57,675 bases of DNA from Ceratorhiza oryzae-sativae (taxonomy: Eukaryota > Basidiomycota > Agaricomycetes > Cantharellales > Ceratobasidiaceae): contig JARWMV010000097.1 in the NCBI GenBank assembly GCA_030998015.1, positions 1-57,675 of the forward strand. Reading direction: 5' to 3'. The position numbers and the translations under genes were made by a program. Shown in pieces: positions 8,907-18,294 of the stretch; the stretch's first letter is position 1; the number at the start of each line of letters is the position of its first letter. Under the pieces are notes generated by a model, which was not told where the DNA came from, made no database searches, and saw only the letters and a program-made list of their open reading frames with translations.

Positions 8907-9014
8907 AGTCTTGTTCTGAAGTTTTAGGGTAGAGATTTGATCTTTATCTAGAAACATGCCGTTTTGTATGGAACACTAGTGCTTTACAGTAAAAAGCCAA
9001 CCGTGGTTTAGCGT

Positions 9015-9236
9015 CCGCGCGCGTTAGTTGCTGGTGGGACTTGTCCCACCAACCAACGTGAGCAATCGCAACCGTTTGCGATTGCTAGTGCGCGGCATAA
9101 TATCGATATTTAGCCGCCGGCTGAAAATGACGAACGGTCGTCATTTTCTACGAGGGAATCTTTATGGGAGGTAGCCTGGACCATGAGACTCATGGTCAAG
9201 GCTACCTCATCTGAGGATTCCCTCTAACGCCGGCGG
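9015..9236 (+). repeat. Element E, long form (E9)
   Basis: 222-bp forward copy; its right end is directly fused to K2 (9237). Confidence 0.85.
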
Positions 9237-9447
9237 GACCCGTGCACGCCTGCGAACGCCTTGGCTTGCCAAGGCGGCCCTGGCGTGCGCGCGGCTCGCC
9301 GCGAACGCGGCCTCGTTAACAATGCCCACGGGTCGTTGACCCTCCGCTTTATTACCCCTGCCAAGACGTGCGCTAAAGCGCAGTTCTCTAGGCAGGGCGG
9401 CTGAAATCTTGGGTTACACCTAAGATTTTAGCCGATAGAGCGGGGGC
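9237..9447 (-). repeat. Composite element K2, reverse, sandwiched between two E elements
   Basis: Reverse K2 with no spacer on either side: E9 ends at 9236 and E10 starts at 9448, giving a continuous 655-bp palindromic tract. Confidence 0.75.
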
Positions 9448-9669
9448 CCGCGCGCGTTAGTTGCTGGTGGGACTTGTCCCACCAACCAACGTGAGCAATC
9501 GCAACCGTTTGCGATTGCTAGTGCGCGGCATAATATCGATATTTAGCCGCCGGCTGAAAATGACGAACGGTCGTCATTTTCTACGAGGGAATCTTTATGG
9601 GAGGTAGCCTGGACCATGAGACTCATGGTCAAGGCTACCTCATCTGAGGATTCCCTCTAACGCCGGCGG
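9448..9669 (+). repeat. Element E, long form (E10)
   Basis: 222-bp forward copy following K2 without a spacer. Confidence 0.85.
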
Positions 9670-9941
9670 ATACAGGTCCAGCAAGATTTTATAAATCTTG
9701 CATGGAAGCAAACCACGGGAAGGTATACTAAAGTATAACCTTCAGTTTTACGGTCCAGCAAGATTTTATAAATCTTGCATGGAAGCATGTCTACCTACCA
9801 CGGTCACAGATGAACCAATTTACGGTAAAAATCCTAGGTATAATTAATTATACCTAGGCTTTTTGCAGATTCCGTAAATTGGGGAAAGTTTTGAGCCTTA
9901 TCTGAAGCCGAATCGCAAATTATGGCAAATAGGGTAATCAA

Positions 9942-10193
9942 ACCCCCGCTTAGGGTCATCCAGCATTGTATTTATATATAAATACATGCTGTTGACCCGA
10001 GGGGTATGGTTATCGAGGCCGCGTTCGCGGCGAGGTATTGCGAGGTACCCTGGAACTTTCAGTTCCAGGGTACCTCGGAATCAGACGCCGCGCGCACGCC
10101 AGGGCCGCCTTGGCTTGATTATTGACCTTAAGGTCAATATGAGCCAAGCTTGCTTGGCTTAAGCCAGGGCGTTCGCAGGCGTGCACGGGTCAA
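9942..10193 (+). mobile_element. Composite element K1 with TCAA target duplication
   Basis: 248 bp plus duplication. TCAA at 9938-9941 is repeated at 10,190-10,193. This version carries an extra nested palindrome, TTGACCTTAAGGTCAA, inside its CTTGGCTT...AAGCCAGG arm. The copy at 46,321-46,572 has the same length and the same duplicated tetranucleotide. Confidence 0.72.
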
Positions 10194-10231
10194 AGACAAC
10201 ATAACTCGTGTTTTCACTTATTTAATTTAAA

Positions 10232-11063
10232 ATGAAAATAATAAATTCTTTGCAACTAAAAGCTCGACGGTTAACTAACTTAGAACGAGCACAATTTAGT
10301 TTATCTACTGATTTGAAGGAAATACTGGTCGGTCTTTTATTAGGTGACTTGTGTGCTGTCAAACGGCGTGTGAAAGGAAATACTAGATTACACTTTGAAC
10401 AAGGGGTTCTTCATAAGGATTATCTGCCCGTAGACCCCCAATGATGCAATTAGGGGCCACTTAAAATAGCAAAGCTATTTTAGAGGCCCCGTAATTGCTT
10501 CATTTGGGGGGTGGATGCCCGGGGGGTAAAGGCTCTCCCAATACGTTGGCCCGTAGGGCGTGCCTTACAGGCTTGGAAACGCATTGGGAGGCCTTTGTCA
10601 TTAGCGTACTGGCTGTGCGATGATGGAAGTAAATCAACACAAAGAGTTCGCATTTGCACAGAATCATTTACTTTGGCAGAAGTAGACTTATTAATCCAAA
10701 CTTTAAATGCCAAATGGGACTTAAATTGTACAAAAGTAGCTAGTGGTAATGGTTATAGAATTGTAATTCCTAAAAAATCCTTACCTGTAGTACAATCTCC
10801 GCGCGCGTTAGTTGCTGGTGGGACTTGTCCCACCAACCAACGTGAGCAATCGCAACCGTTTGCGATTGCTAGTGCGCGGCATAATATCGATATTTAGCCG
10901 CCGGCTGAAAATGACGAACGGTCGTCATTTTCTACGAGGGAATCTTTATGGGAGGTAGCCTGGACCATGAGACTCATGGTCAAGGCTACCTCATCTGAGG
11001 ATTCCCTCTAACGCCGGCGGGGATTTAATGCCCCCGATGATGCTTTATAAAATAGGCCTGTAA
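10232..11063 (+). pseudogene. LAGLIDADG (type 2) homing endonuclease with central part replaced by palindromes (copy A)
   Basis: The ATG at 10,232 opens a frame with RRLTNLERAQFSLSTDLKEI and LVGLLLGDLCAV (first motif) to HKDYL. A palindrome cluster (about 10,430-10,597) then replaces the roughly 90 residues expected before the second motif, after which LSLAYWLCDDGSK, CTESFTLAEVDLLIQ and PKKSLPVVQS follow. E11 (10,799-11,020) splits off the final DLMPPMMLYKIGL and TAA (11,061). The loss of the middle makes this copy non-functional even if the inserts were bypassed. Confidence 0.7.
10799..11020 (+). repeat. Element E, long form (E11), inside a HEG
   Basis: 222-bp forward copy after ACAATCT, between VVQS and DLMPPMM. 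The paralogous HEG at 48,777-50,701 has an E element at the same codon position. Confidence 0.85.
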
Positions 11064-11128
11064 GCTATTTAATACCCAACAATTCAACCAATTAGAAACG
11101 TTAACCCCGGAAGGCAGACAAGGTGATG

Positions 11129-11752
11129 GGTCTTTTTTTATTACTATAAAAAGGGAGCCCGTAGGGCCCAAAACCACCGTAAAGGTGTTAATTTAGTTGT
11201 TGCCTTTCTATCCATAACTTTAAATATTAGAGAAAAATTGTTATTAACTAAAATTCAAGATTTTTTTAGTGGAAAAGGTAAACTCTACATTACAAGTAAA
11301 AACGTAGTTCAATGGAAAGTATTTAAATTAGGTCCAGCAAGATTTTATAAATCTTGCATGGAAGCAGATCTCCGCGCGCGTTAGTTGCTGGTGGGACTTG
11401 TCCCACCAACCAACGTGAGCAATCGCAACCGTTTGCGATTGCTAGTGCGCGGCATAATATCGATATTTAGCCGCCGGCTGAAAATGACGAACGGTCGTCA
11501 TTTTCTACGAGGGAATCTTTATGGGAGGTAGCCTGGACCATGAGACTCATGGTCAAGGCTACCTCATCTGAGGATTCCCTCTAACGCCGGCGGAGTCAAC
11601 ATTTTGTTTCTCATTCTTTAATAGGGTTAAAACTGAAAAAATTCGAGATTTGGAGAAAAATGCTACCTTTAATAGAAAATAAGTCTTATTTAGACCCCCA
11701 GGGTTTAACTCAAATTAACTCTTTAAATGATAGATTGAAAAAAATACCCTAG
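11129..11752 (+). pseudogene. LAGLIDADG (type 1) endonuclease, C-terminal domain remnant (copy A)
   Basis: Reads GDGSFFITIKRE (second LAGLIDADG motif), [CCCGTAGGGCCC hairpin], VVAFLSITLNIREKLLLTKI, FSGKGKLYITSKNVVQWKVF, [hairpin plus E12], HFVSHSLIGLKLKKFEIWRK and ENKSYLDPQGLTQINSLNDR to TAG at 11,750. These are typical of the C-terminal half of LAGLIDADG_1 intron nucleases. The first domain is not adjacent; it could originally have been that of the gene at 7349-8570. The fragment lies just before the intron 3' splice site. Confidence 0.6.
11372..11593 (+). repeat. Element E, long form (E12)
   Basis: 222-bp forward copy, preceded directly by the GGTCCAGCAAGATTT...AAATCTTGCATGGA hairpin (11,333-11,366). 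Confidence 0.85.
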
Positions 11753-11821
11753 TCGCTAAAGCCATACATGATGAGGGTCAAATTATTATTATATGCCATG
11801 CAAATTTAGATTTTACAATCG

Positions 11822-12751
11822 CAAGACGTAAGAAAACTAGGAGGACTTATTAATTTCCTGCCGTTTACTTACACTGCAATGTTAGCGGGAAGTCTTTCTT
11901 TAGCTGCTTTACCATGGTTAACTGGATTCTTTAGTAAAGATTTAATCATTGAACTAGCAGGAGCTCAATATAGCTTCTCCGGTCAAACAGCCTACTGGCT
12001 AGGAACAATAACAGCTGTATTAACAGCTTTCTACTCATTCCGATTAATTTCTCTAGTATTCTTAACTTATCCAAATGCACCTAAAACAGACTACCTTCAT
12101 GTACATGAAGGAGATTTAACAGTGGTAATCCCACTATTTATTCTTTCTCTATTTAGTATTTTCTTTGGTTATGTGTTTGCAGATTTATTTGTAGGAGTAG
12201 GAACCGATTTCTTTGCTAATAGTTTATTCATCCACCCGGATCACGTAACATTGATAGAAGCTGAATTTTCTTTACCTATCTTATTTAAATTACTACCTAC
12301 AATAGGGAGTGTATTTGCTGCAGCTTTAGCTCTATTCCTTTACCACAAATCACCTACATTCCTAGTAGATTTAACCGAATCACCATTAGGACACAGCCTA
12401 TATTCATTCTTTAATGGTAAATATTTATTAGATATAATCTATAATAATTATATCATTCAAGGAGGATTGCAATTAGGTTATACAATATCAAAATTCTTAG
12501 ATAGAGGTATGATCGAACTAGTAGGACCTTATGGAATATCTTCATTCTTAAGTAAAACAGGAACAAACGTAGCAAAATTAGATACAGGAATCGTCACAAG
12601 TTACGCCCTATATATCGTGTTAGGATTGATAACTTTACTATTCTTACTTTTCGCACCTATTTTATTAGATACATCTCCACTAAGTGAAATCCGATTGGTA
12701 ATCATCTATCTATCTTCATTAGTGTTATTAAATGCCACAGCTAAAGCATAA
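11822..12751 (+). CDS. nad5: NADH dehydrogenase subunit 5, 3'-terminal exon c (copy A)
   Basis: 310 codons including the stop, starting QDVRKLGGLINFLPFTYTAM and continuing AGSLSLAALPWLTGFFSKD, the ND5 hallmark, then hydrophobic helices to NATAKA and TAA at 12,749. Gln starts the exon because the intron ends in G at 11,821 and CAA GAC joins GAT of exon b. It is uninterrupted by any palindrome, in contrast with every HEG nearby, which suggests selection keeps this exon intact. Trp is encoded by TGG only; no TGA or TAG is used internally. Confidence 0.95.
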   Translation, partial: QDVRKLGGLINFLPFTYTAMLAGSLSLAALPWLTGFFSKDLIIELAGAQYSFSGQTAYWLGTITAVLTAFYSFRLISLVFLTYPNAPKTDYLHVHEGDLTVVIPLFILSLFSIFFGYVFADLFVGVGTDFFANSLFIHPDHVTLIEAEFSLPILFKLLPTIGSVFAAALALFLYHKSPTFLVDLTESPLGHSLYSFFNGKYLLDIIYNNYIIQGGLQLGYTISKFLDRGMIELVGPYGISSFLSKTGTNVAKLDTGIVTSYALYIVLGLITLLFLLFAPILLDTSPLSEIRLVIIYLSSLVLLNATAKA

Positions 12752-14090
12752 TAATCCCCCTCCATCCGAGAGTGAGGTACTATAGGCCTCATCCTCTGAA
12801 GGATGCCCCGGCAGGGGATGGATGGTTTTATCTACCAACCCCGGACGGATTACGTACATCAAAGATGACACCCGCCTGCGTTAAAGCTCGGCGGGGTAAA
12901 ACATAATGGGGAAAATGTGTTGATATCTACAATATCAAATTATATTTCATTAATACCATACTCCCTGGTTAGTTTACCCTATTCAAGGGATGGTGGGTAG
13001 TTCCGCCTCAAGCTTCGGATCCGTCTGTGTACGGCTTAAGCCGCACACAGACGTCTCCTCTACAAGCGTGAAGTTGTTGCACGTACGTGCAACAATTTCA
13101 GCTAGAGGACACGGCACCATCCCTGAATTAGGGGCCTCAGCAGATGTCGTTTTTTTTTATCCAACTCTCTGATCGCGCCTTTAGGCGCGGCCTAAGCGCT
13201 GAGGACTCCTAAATTGGGGGTGATTTGCGCAGGCAAATCTACACCCCCAATTTGGGGTCATAAAACGAGGCTATTTAGCCTACCGCGCAAATGGTCCCCT
13301 TTGTGCTCCGCAGATGGGGAAACTCCGTACTCGTGATCATTCACCCCGCGGATCCGCCGATTACGATCGTGCTAGCACGATCCTCCGGCCCCTGGGGGCA
13401 GCAGCCCCCCAATAATGCAATGACCTCCCAATGCGTTACCAAGCCTGTAAGGCCAACGTATTGGGAGTGCCATTACCCCCCAAACAATGCAGCATAGCTG
13501 CATCAGTTTGGGGGGTCAATGGCGCGCATTGCAATCATTGGGGGTCTGCTGTAATGTACAGAAAAGCGCGGTCTAAGGTAAAACACTGCGGATTCCCATT
13601 AGGGAGCCCAGCCCTAGTATACTCGGCCATGTGCCGTAGGTCCGGTTTTCCGCTTCTGGTTCATCAAAGATGGCGCAGAACCCTAACCCTGTCGTCAGCG
13701 TGTACAAGTACACGCTGCTACTTTGGGAGCGTCCCTGCCGGACAAGCCCCCCAATAAGGTAATGGCCCCCCCCAATGCGTTGGCCCGTAGGGCTAACGCA
13801 TTGGGAGGCCATTGCCTTGTTGGGGGTCTACGATGACCGATCAGTGAACGCCTAACCCAACCGTGACCCTTGGGCAGCGCTCTTTGATCGCGCCTTTAGG
13901 CGCGGCCTAAGCGCTGAACGCTCCTTACAAATCCCTCCGCGCTCTTTGATCGCCCGCAGGGCGGCCTAAGCGCGGAGGGCTCAACTAATCGATGATTTGC
14001 GAAGGCAAATCTACACCCTGCCTAGAGAACTGCGCTTTAGCGCACGTCTTGGCAGGGGTATCGATTAGCGGGGTGATGCTTTGCGTAGGC
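12752..14090 (+). repeat. Palindrome-rich region downstream of nad5 (copy A), no gene seen
   Basis: Begins with a strong hairpin around 12,761-12,830 (CCCTCCATCC...GGATGGATGG), which could act as a 3' processing or termination structure for nad5. Then come GTCTGTGTACGGC...GCCGCACACAGAC (about 13,021), TTGTTGCACGTACGTGCAACAA (13,075-13,096), CTAAATTGGGGGTG...CACCCCCAATTT (about 13,209), the CCTCCCAATGCG and CCCCCCAAACAATGC hairpins (about 13,427-13,517), GCGTGTACTTGTACACGC (about 13,698) and CCCTCCGCGC...GCGCGGAGGG (about 13,935). Short ORFs here are read-through of palindromes. Confidence 0.7.
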
Positions 14091-14436
14091 CCGCGCGCGT
14101 TAGTTGCTGGTGGGACTTGTCCCACCAACCAACGTGAGCAATCGCAACCGTTTGCGATTGCTAGTGCGCGGCATAATATCGATATTTAGCCGCCGGCTGA
14201 AAATGACGAACGGTCGTCATTTTCTACGAGGGAATCTTTATGGGAGGTAGCCTGGACCATGAGACTCATGGTCAAGGCTACCTCATCTGAGATTCCCTCG
14301 TAGAAAATGACGACCGTTCGTCATTTTCAGCCGGCGGCTAAATATCGATATTATGCCGCGCACTAGCAATCGCAAACGGTTGCGATTGCTCACGTTGGTT
14401 GGTGGGACAAGTCCCACCAGCAACTAACGCGCGCGG
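14091..14436. repeat. Palindromic junction 1: two E elements fused head to head
   Basis: A forward E element runs to its last hairpin arm (GATTCCCTC at 14,291-14,299) and then continues as the reverse complement of what precedes the first arm (GAGGGAATC at 14,228-14,236). Right-hand sequence GTAGAAAATGACG is the complement of the left-hand CGTCATTTTCTAC. The result is a perfect palindrome about a 54-nt loop that is the normal loop of that hairpin. In copy C the same element (41,592-41,813) is complete and followed by unique sequence. Confidence 0.9.
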
Positions 14437-15775
14437 GCCTACGCAAAGCATCACCCCGCTAATCGATACCCCTGCCAAGACGTGCGCTAAAGCGCAGTTC
14501 TCTAGGCAGGGTGTAGATTTGCCTTCGCAAATCATCGATTAGTTGAGCCCTCCGCGCTTAGGCCGCCCTGCGGGCGATCAAAGAGCGCGGAGGGATTTGT
14601 AAGGAGCGTTCAGCGCTTAGGCCGCGCCTAAAGGCGCGATCAAAGAGCGCTGCCCAAGGGTCACGGTTGGGTTAGGCGTTCACTGATCGGTCATCGTAGA
14701 CCCCCAACAAGGCAATGGCCTCCCAATGCGTTAGCCCTACGGGCCAACGCATTGGGGGGGGCCATTACCTTATTGGGGGGCTTGTCCGGCAGGGACGCTC
14801 CCAAAGTAGCAGCGTGTACTTGTACACGCTGACGACAGGGTTAGGGTTCTGCGCCATCTTTGATGAACCAGAAGCGGAAAACCGGACCTACGGCACATGG
14901 CCGAGTATACTAGGGCTGGGCTCCCTAATGGGAATCCGCAGTGTTTTACCTTAGACCGCGCTTTTCTGTACATTACAGCAGACCCCCAATGATTGCAATG
15001 CGCGCCATTGACCCCCAAACTGATGCAGCTATGCTGCATTGTTTGGGGGGGTAATGGCACTCCCAATACGTTGGCCTTACAGGCTTGGTAACGCATTGGG
15101 AGGTCATTGCATTATTGGGGGGCTGCTGCCCCCAGGGGCCGGAGGATCGTGCTAGCACGATCGTAATCGGCGGATCCGCGGGGTGAATGATCACGAGTAC
15201 GGAGTTTCCCCATCTGCGGAGCACAAAGGGGACCATTTGCGCGGTAGGCTAAATAGCCTCGTTTTATGACCCCAAATTGGGGGTGTAGATTTGCCTGCGC
15301 AAATCACCCCCAATTTAGGAGTCCTCAGCGCTTAGGCCGCGCCTAAAGGCGCGATCAGAGAGTTGGATAAAAAAAAACGACATCTGCTGAGGCCCCTAAT
15401 TCAGGGATGGTGCCGTGTCCTCTAGCTGAAATTGTTGCACGTACGTGCAACAACTTCACGCTTGTAGAGGAGACGTCTGTGTGCGGCTTAAGCCGTACAC
15501 AGACGGATCCGAAGCTTGAGGCGGAACTACCCACCATCCCTTGAATAGGGTAAACTAACCAGGGAGTATGGTATTAATGAAATATAATTTGATATTGTAG
15601 ATATCAACACATTTTCCCCATTATGTTTTACCCCGCCGAGCTTTAACGCAGGCGGGTGTCATCTTTGATGTACGTAATCCGTCCGGGGTTGGTAGATAAA
15701 ACCATCCATCCCCTGCCGGGGCATCCTTCAGAGGATGAGGCCTATAGTACCTCACTCTCGGATGGAGGGGGATTA

Positions 15776-16705
15776 TTATGCTTTAGCTGTGGCATTTAAT
15801 AACACTAATGAAGATAGATAGATGATTACCAATCGGATTTCACTTAGTGGAGATGTATCTAATAAAATAGGTGCGAAAAGTAAGAATAGTAAAGTTATCA
15901 ATCCTAACACGATATATAGGGCGTAACTTGTGACGATTCCTGTATCTAATTTTGCTACGTTTGTTCCTGTTTTACTTAAGAATGAAGATATTCCATAAGG
16001 TCCTACTAGTTCGATCATACCTCTATCTAAGAATTTTGATATTGTATAACCTAATTGCAATCCTCCTTGAATGATATAATTATTATAGATTATATCTAAT
16101 AAATATTTACCATTAAAGAATGAATATAGGCTGTGTCCTAATGGTGATTCGGTTAAATCTACTAGGAATGTAGGTGATTTGTGGTAAAGGAATAGAGCTA
16201 AAGCTGCAGCAAATACACTCCCTATTGTAGGTAGTAATTTAAATAAGATAGGTAAAGAAAATTCAGCTTCTATCAATGTTACGTGATCCGGGTGGATGAA
16301 TAAACTATTAGCAAAGAAATCGGTTCCTACTCCTACAAATAAATCTGCAAACACATAACCAAAGAAAATACTAAATAGAGAAAGAATAAATAGTGGGATT
16401 ACCACTGTTAAATCTCCTTCATGTACATGAAGGTAGTCTGTTTTAGGTGCATTTGGATAAGTTAAGAATACTAGAGAAATTAATCGGAATGAGTAGAAAG
16501 CTGTTAATACAGCTGTTATTGTTCCTAGCCAGTAGGCTGTTTGACCGGAGAAGCTATATTGAGCTCCTGCTAGTTCAATGATTAAATCTTTACTAAAGAA
16601 TCCAGTTAACCATGGTAAAGCAGCTAAAGAAAGACTTCCCGCTAACATTGCAGTGTAAGTAAACGGCAGGAAATTAATAAGTCCTCCTAGTTTTCTTACG
16701 TCTTG
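15776..16705 (-). CDS. nad5: NADH dehydrogenase subunit 5, exon c (copy B)
   Basis: Same protein sequence as 11,822-12,751, on the minus strand. Starts QDVRK at 16,705 after the intron G, ends TAA at 15,776. The first internal ATG is at 16,648. Confidence 0.93.
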   Translation of the reverse strand, partial: QDVRKLGGLINFLPFTYTAMLAGSLSLAALPWLTGFFSKDLIIELAGAQYSFSGQTAYWLGTITAVLTAFYSFRLISLVFLTYPNAPKTDYLHVHEGDLTVVIPLFILSLFSIFFGYVFADLFVGVGTDFFANSLFIHPDHVTLIEAEFSLPILFKLLPTIGSVFAAALALFLYHKSPTFLVDLTESPLGHSLYSFFNGKYLLDIIYNNYIIQGGLQLGYTISKFLDRGMIELVGPYGISSFLSKTGTNVAKLDTGIVTSYALYIVLGLITLLFLLFAPILLDTSPLSEIRLVIIYLSSLVLLNATAKA

Positions 16706-16774
16706 CGATTGTAAAATCTAAATTTGCATGGCATATAATAATAATTTGACCCTCATCATGTATGGCTTTAGCGA

Positions 16775-17398
16775 CTAGGGTATTTTTTTCAATCTATCAT
16801 TTAAAGAGTTAATTTGAGTTAAACCCTGGGGGTCTAAATAAGACTTATTTTCTATTAAAGGTAGCATTTTTCTCCAAATCTCGAATTTTTTCAGTTTTAA
16901 CCCTATTAAAGAATGAGAAACAAAATGTTGACTCCGCCGGCGTTAGAGGGAATCCTCAGATGAGGTAGCCTTGACCATGAGTCTCATGGTCCAGGCTACC
17001 TCCCATAAAGATTCCCTCGTAGAAAATGACGACCGTTCGTCATTTTCAGCCGGCGGCTAAATATCGATATTATGCCGCGCACTAGCAATCGCAAACGGTT
17101 GCGATTGCTCACGTTGGTTGGTGGGACAAGTCCCACCAGCAACTAACGCGCGCGGAGATCTGCTTCCATGCAAGATTTATAAAATCTTGCTGGACCTAAT
17201 TTAAATACTTTCCATTGAACTACGTTTTTACTTGTAATGTAGAGTTTACCTTTTCCACTAAAAAAATCTTGAATTTTAGTTAATAACAATTTTTCTCTAA
17301 TATTTAAAGTTATGGATAGAAAGGCAACAACTAAATTAACACCTTTACGGTGGTTTTGGGCCCTACGGGCTCCCTTTTTATAGTAATAAAAAAAGACC
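16775..17398 (-). pseudogene. LAGLIDADG (type 1) C-terminal remnant (copy B)
   Basis: Inverted copy of 11,129-11,752 with the same inserts. Confidence 0.58.
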
Positions 17399-17463
17399 CA
17401 TCACCTTGTCTGCCTTCCGGGGTTAACGTTTCTAATTGGTTGAATTGTTGGGTATTAAATAGC

Positions 17464-18294
17464 TTACAGGCCTATTTTATAAAGCATCATCGGGGGCATT
17501 AAATCCCCGCCGGCGTTAGAGGGAATCCTCAGATGAGGTAGCCTTGACCATGAGTCTCATGGTCCAGGCTACCTCCCATAAAGATTCCCTCGTAGAAAAT
17601 GACGACCGTTCGTCATTTTCAGCCGGCGGCTAAATATCGATATTATGCCGCGCACTAGCAATCGCAAACGGTTGCGATTGCTCACGTTGGTTGGTGGGAC
17701 AAGTCCCACCAGCAACTAACGCGCGCGGAGATTGTACTACAGGTAAGGATTTTTTAGGAATTACAATTCTATAACCATTACCACTAGCTACTTTTGTACA
17801 ATTTAAGTCCCATTTGGCATTTAAAGTTTGGATTAATAAGTCTACTTCTGCCAAAGTAAATGATTCTGTGCAAATGCGAACTCTTTGTGTTGATTTACTT
17901 CCATCATCGCACAGCCAGTACGCTAATGACAAAGGCCTCCCAATGCGTTTCCAAGCCTGTAAGGCACGCCCTACGGGCCAACGTATTGGGAGAGCCTTTA
18001 CCCCCCGGGCATCCACCCCCAAATGAAGCAATTACGGGGCCTCTAAAATAGCTTTGCTATTTTAAGTGGCCCCTAATTGCATCATTGGGGGTCTACGGGC
18101 AGATAATCCTTATGAAGAACCCCTTGTTCAAAGTGTAATCTAGTATTTCCTTTCACACGCCGTTTGACAGCACACAAGTCACCTAATAAAAGACCGACCA
18201 GTATTTCCTTCAAATCAGTAGATAAACTAAATTGTGCTCGTTCTAAGTTAGTTAACCGTCGAGCTTTTAGTTGCAAAGAATTTATTATTTTCAT
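17464..18294 (-). pseudogene. LAGLIDADG (type 2) endonuclease lacking its middle (copy B)
   Basis: Inverted copy of 10,232-11,063. It has five rather than six C/G in one homopolymer (near 18,015), so the palindrome-derived frames differ from copy A, but the HEG parts are unchanged. Confidence 0.65.

Larger units (their letters stand above)
5687..11821 (+). other. Giant group I intron (about 6.1 kb) in nad5 between MAD and QDV (copy A)
   Basis: The 5' part is a clear group I (IA-like) core: AATACTGCCAAACTCCGGGC (about 5730) followed by AATTCCTAAAGCTTAAG, and AAGATATAGTCAGACCC (about 6062). The 3' splice site is the G at 11,821. The intervening peripheral sequence contains a nad4L fragment, three or four HEG remnants and E5-E12. 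In 8930-9014 and 9670-9940 I see no gene, only repeats of a GGTCCAGCAAGATTT...AAATCTTGCATGGA hairpin and an 18-nt CCTAGGTATAATTAATTA palindrome arm. Confidence 0.75.
463..14299 (+). repeat. Large repeat segment S, copy A (forward)
   Basis: About 13.7 kb that recurs inverted (copy B) and again direct (copy C). Contents: 3' part of one nad5 intron, nad5 exon a, intron 2, exon b, intron 3 with a nad4L fragment, exon c, and a palindrome-filled 3' region. Thirteen E elements lie in it: the first four are in reverse orientation, the remaining nine forward. Its left homology limit relative to copy C falls inside E1 and its right limit inside the E element starting at 14,091. Confidence 0.9.

Noticed and set aside
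8685..9669. Regularly repeated units suggesting a CRISPR array
   Set aside because: The repeats are 172-222 bp, multi-hairpin and irregularly spaced, with no spacers or cas genes, and the context is mitochondrial.
1419..12751. Alternative code with TAG as Leu, as in some chytrids
   Set aside because: The nad5 and cox1 exons contain no internal TAG, and two HEGs end naturally at TAG, so there is no support here.
13291..13757. Larger ORF in copy C (about 155 codons) versus two shorter ORFs in copy A
   Set aside because: The difference is a single C in a homopolymer within a hairpin, and the translated product is palindrome sequence.
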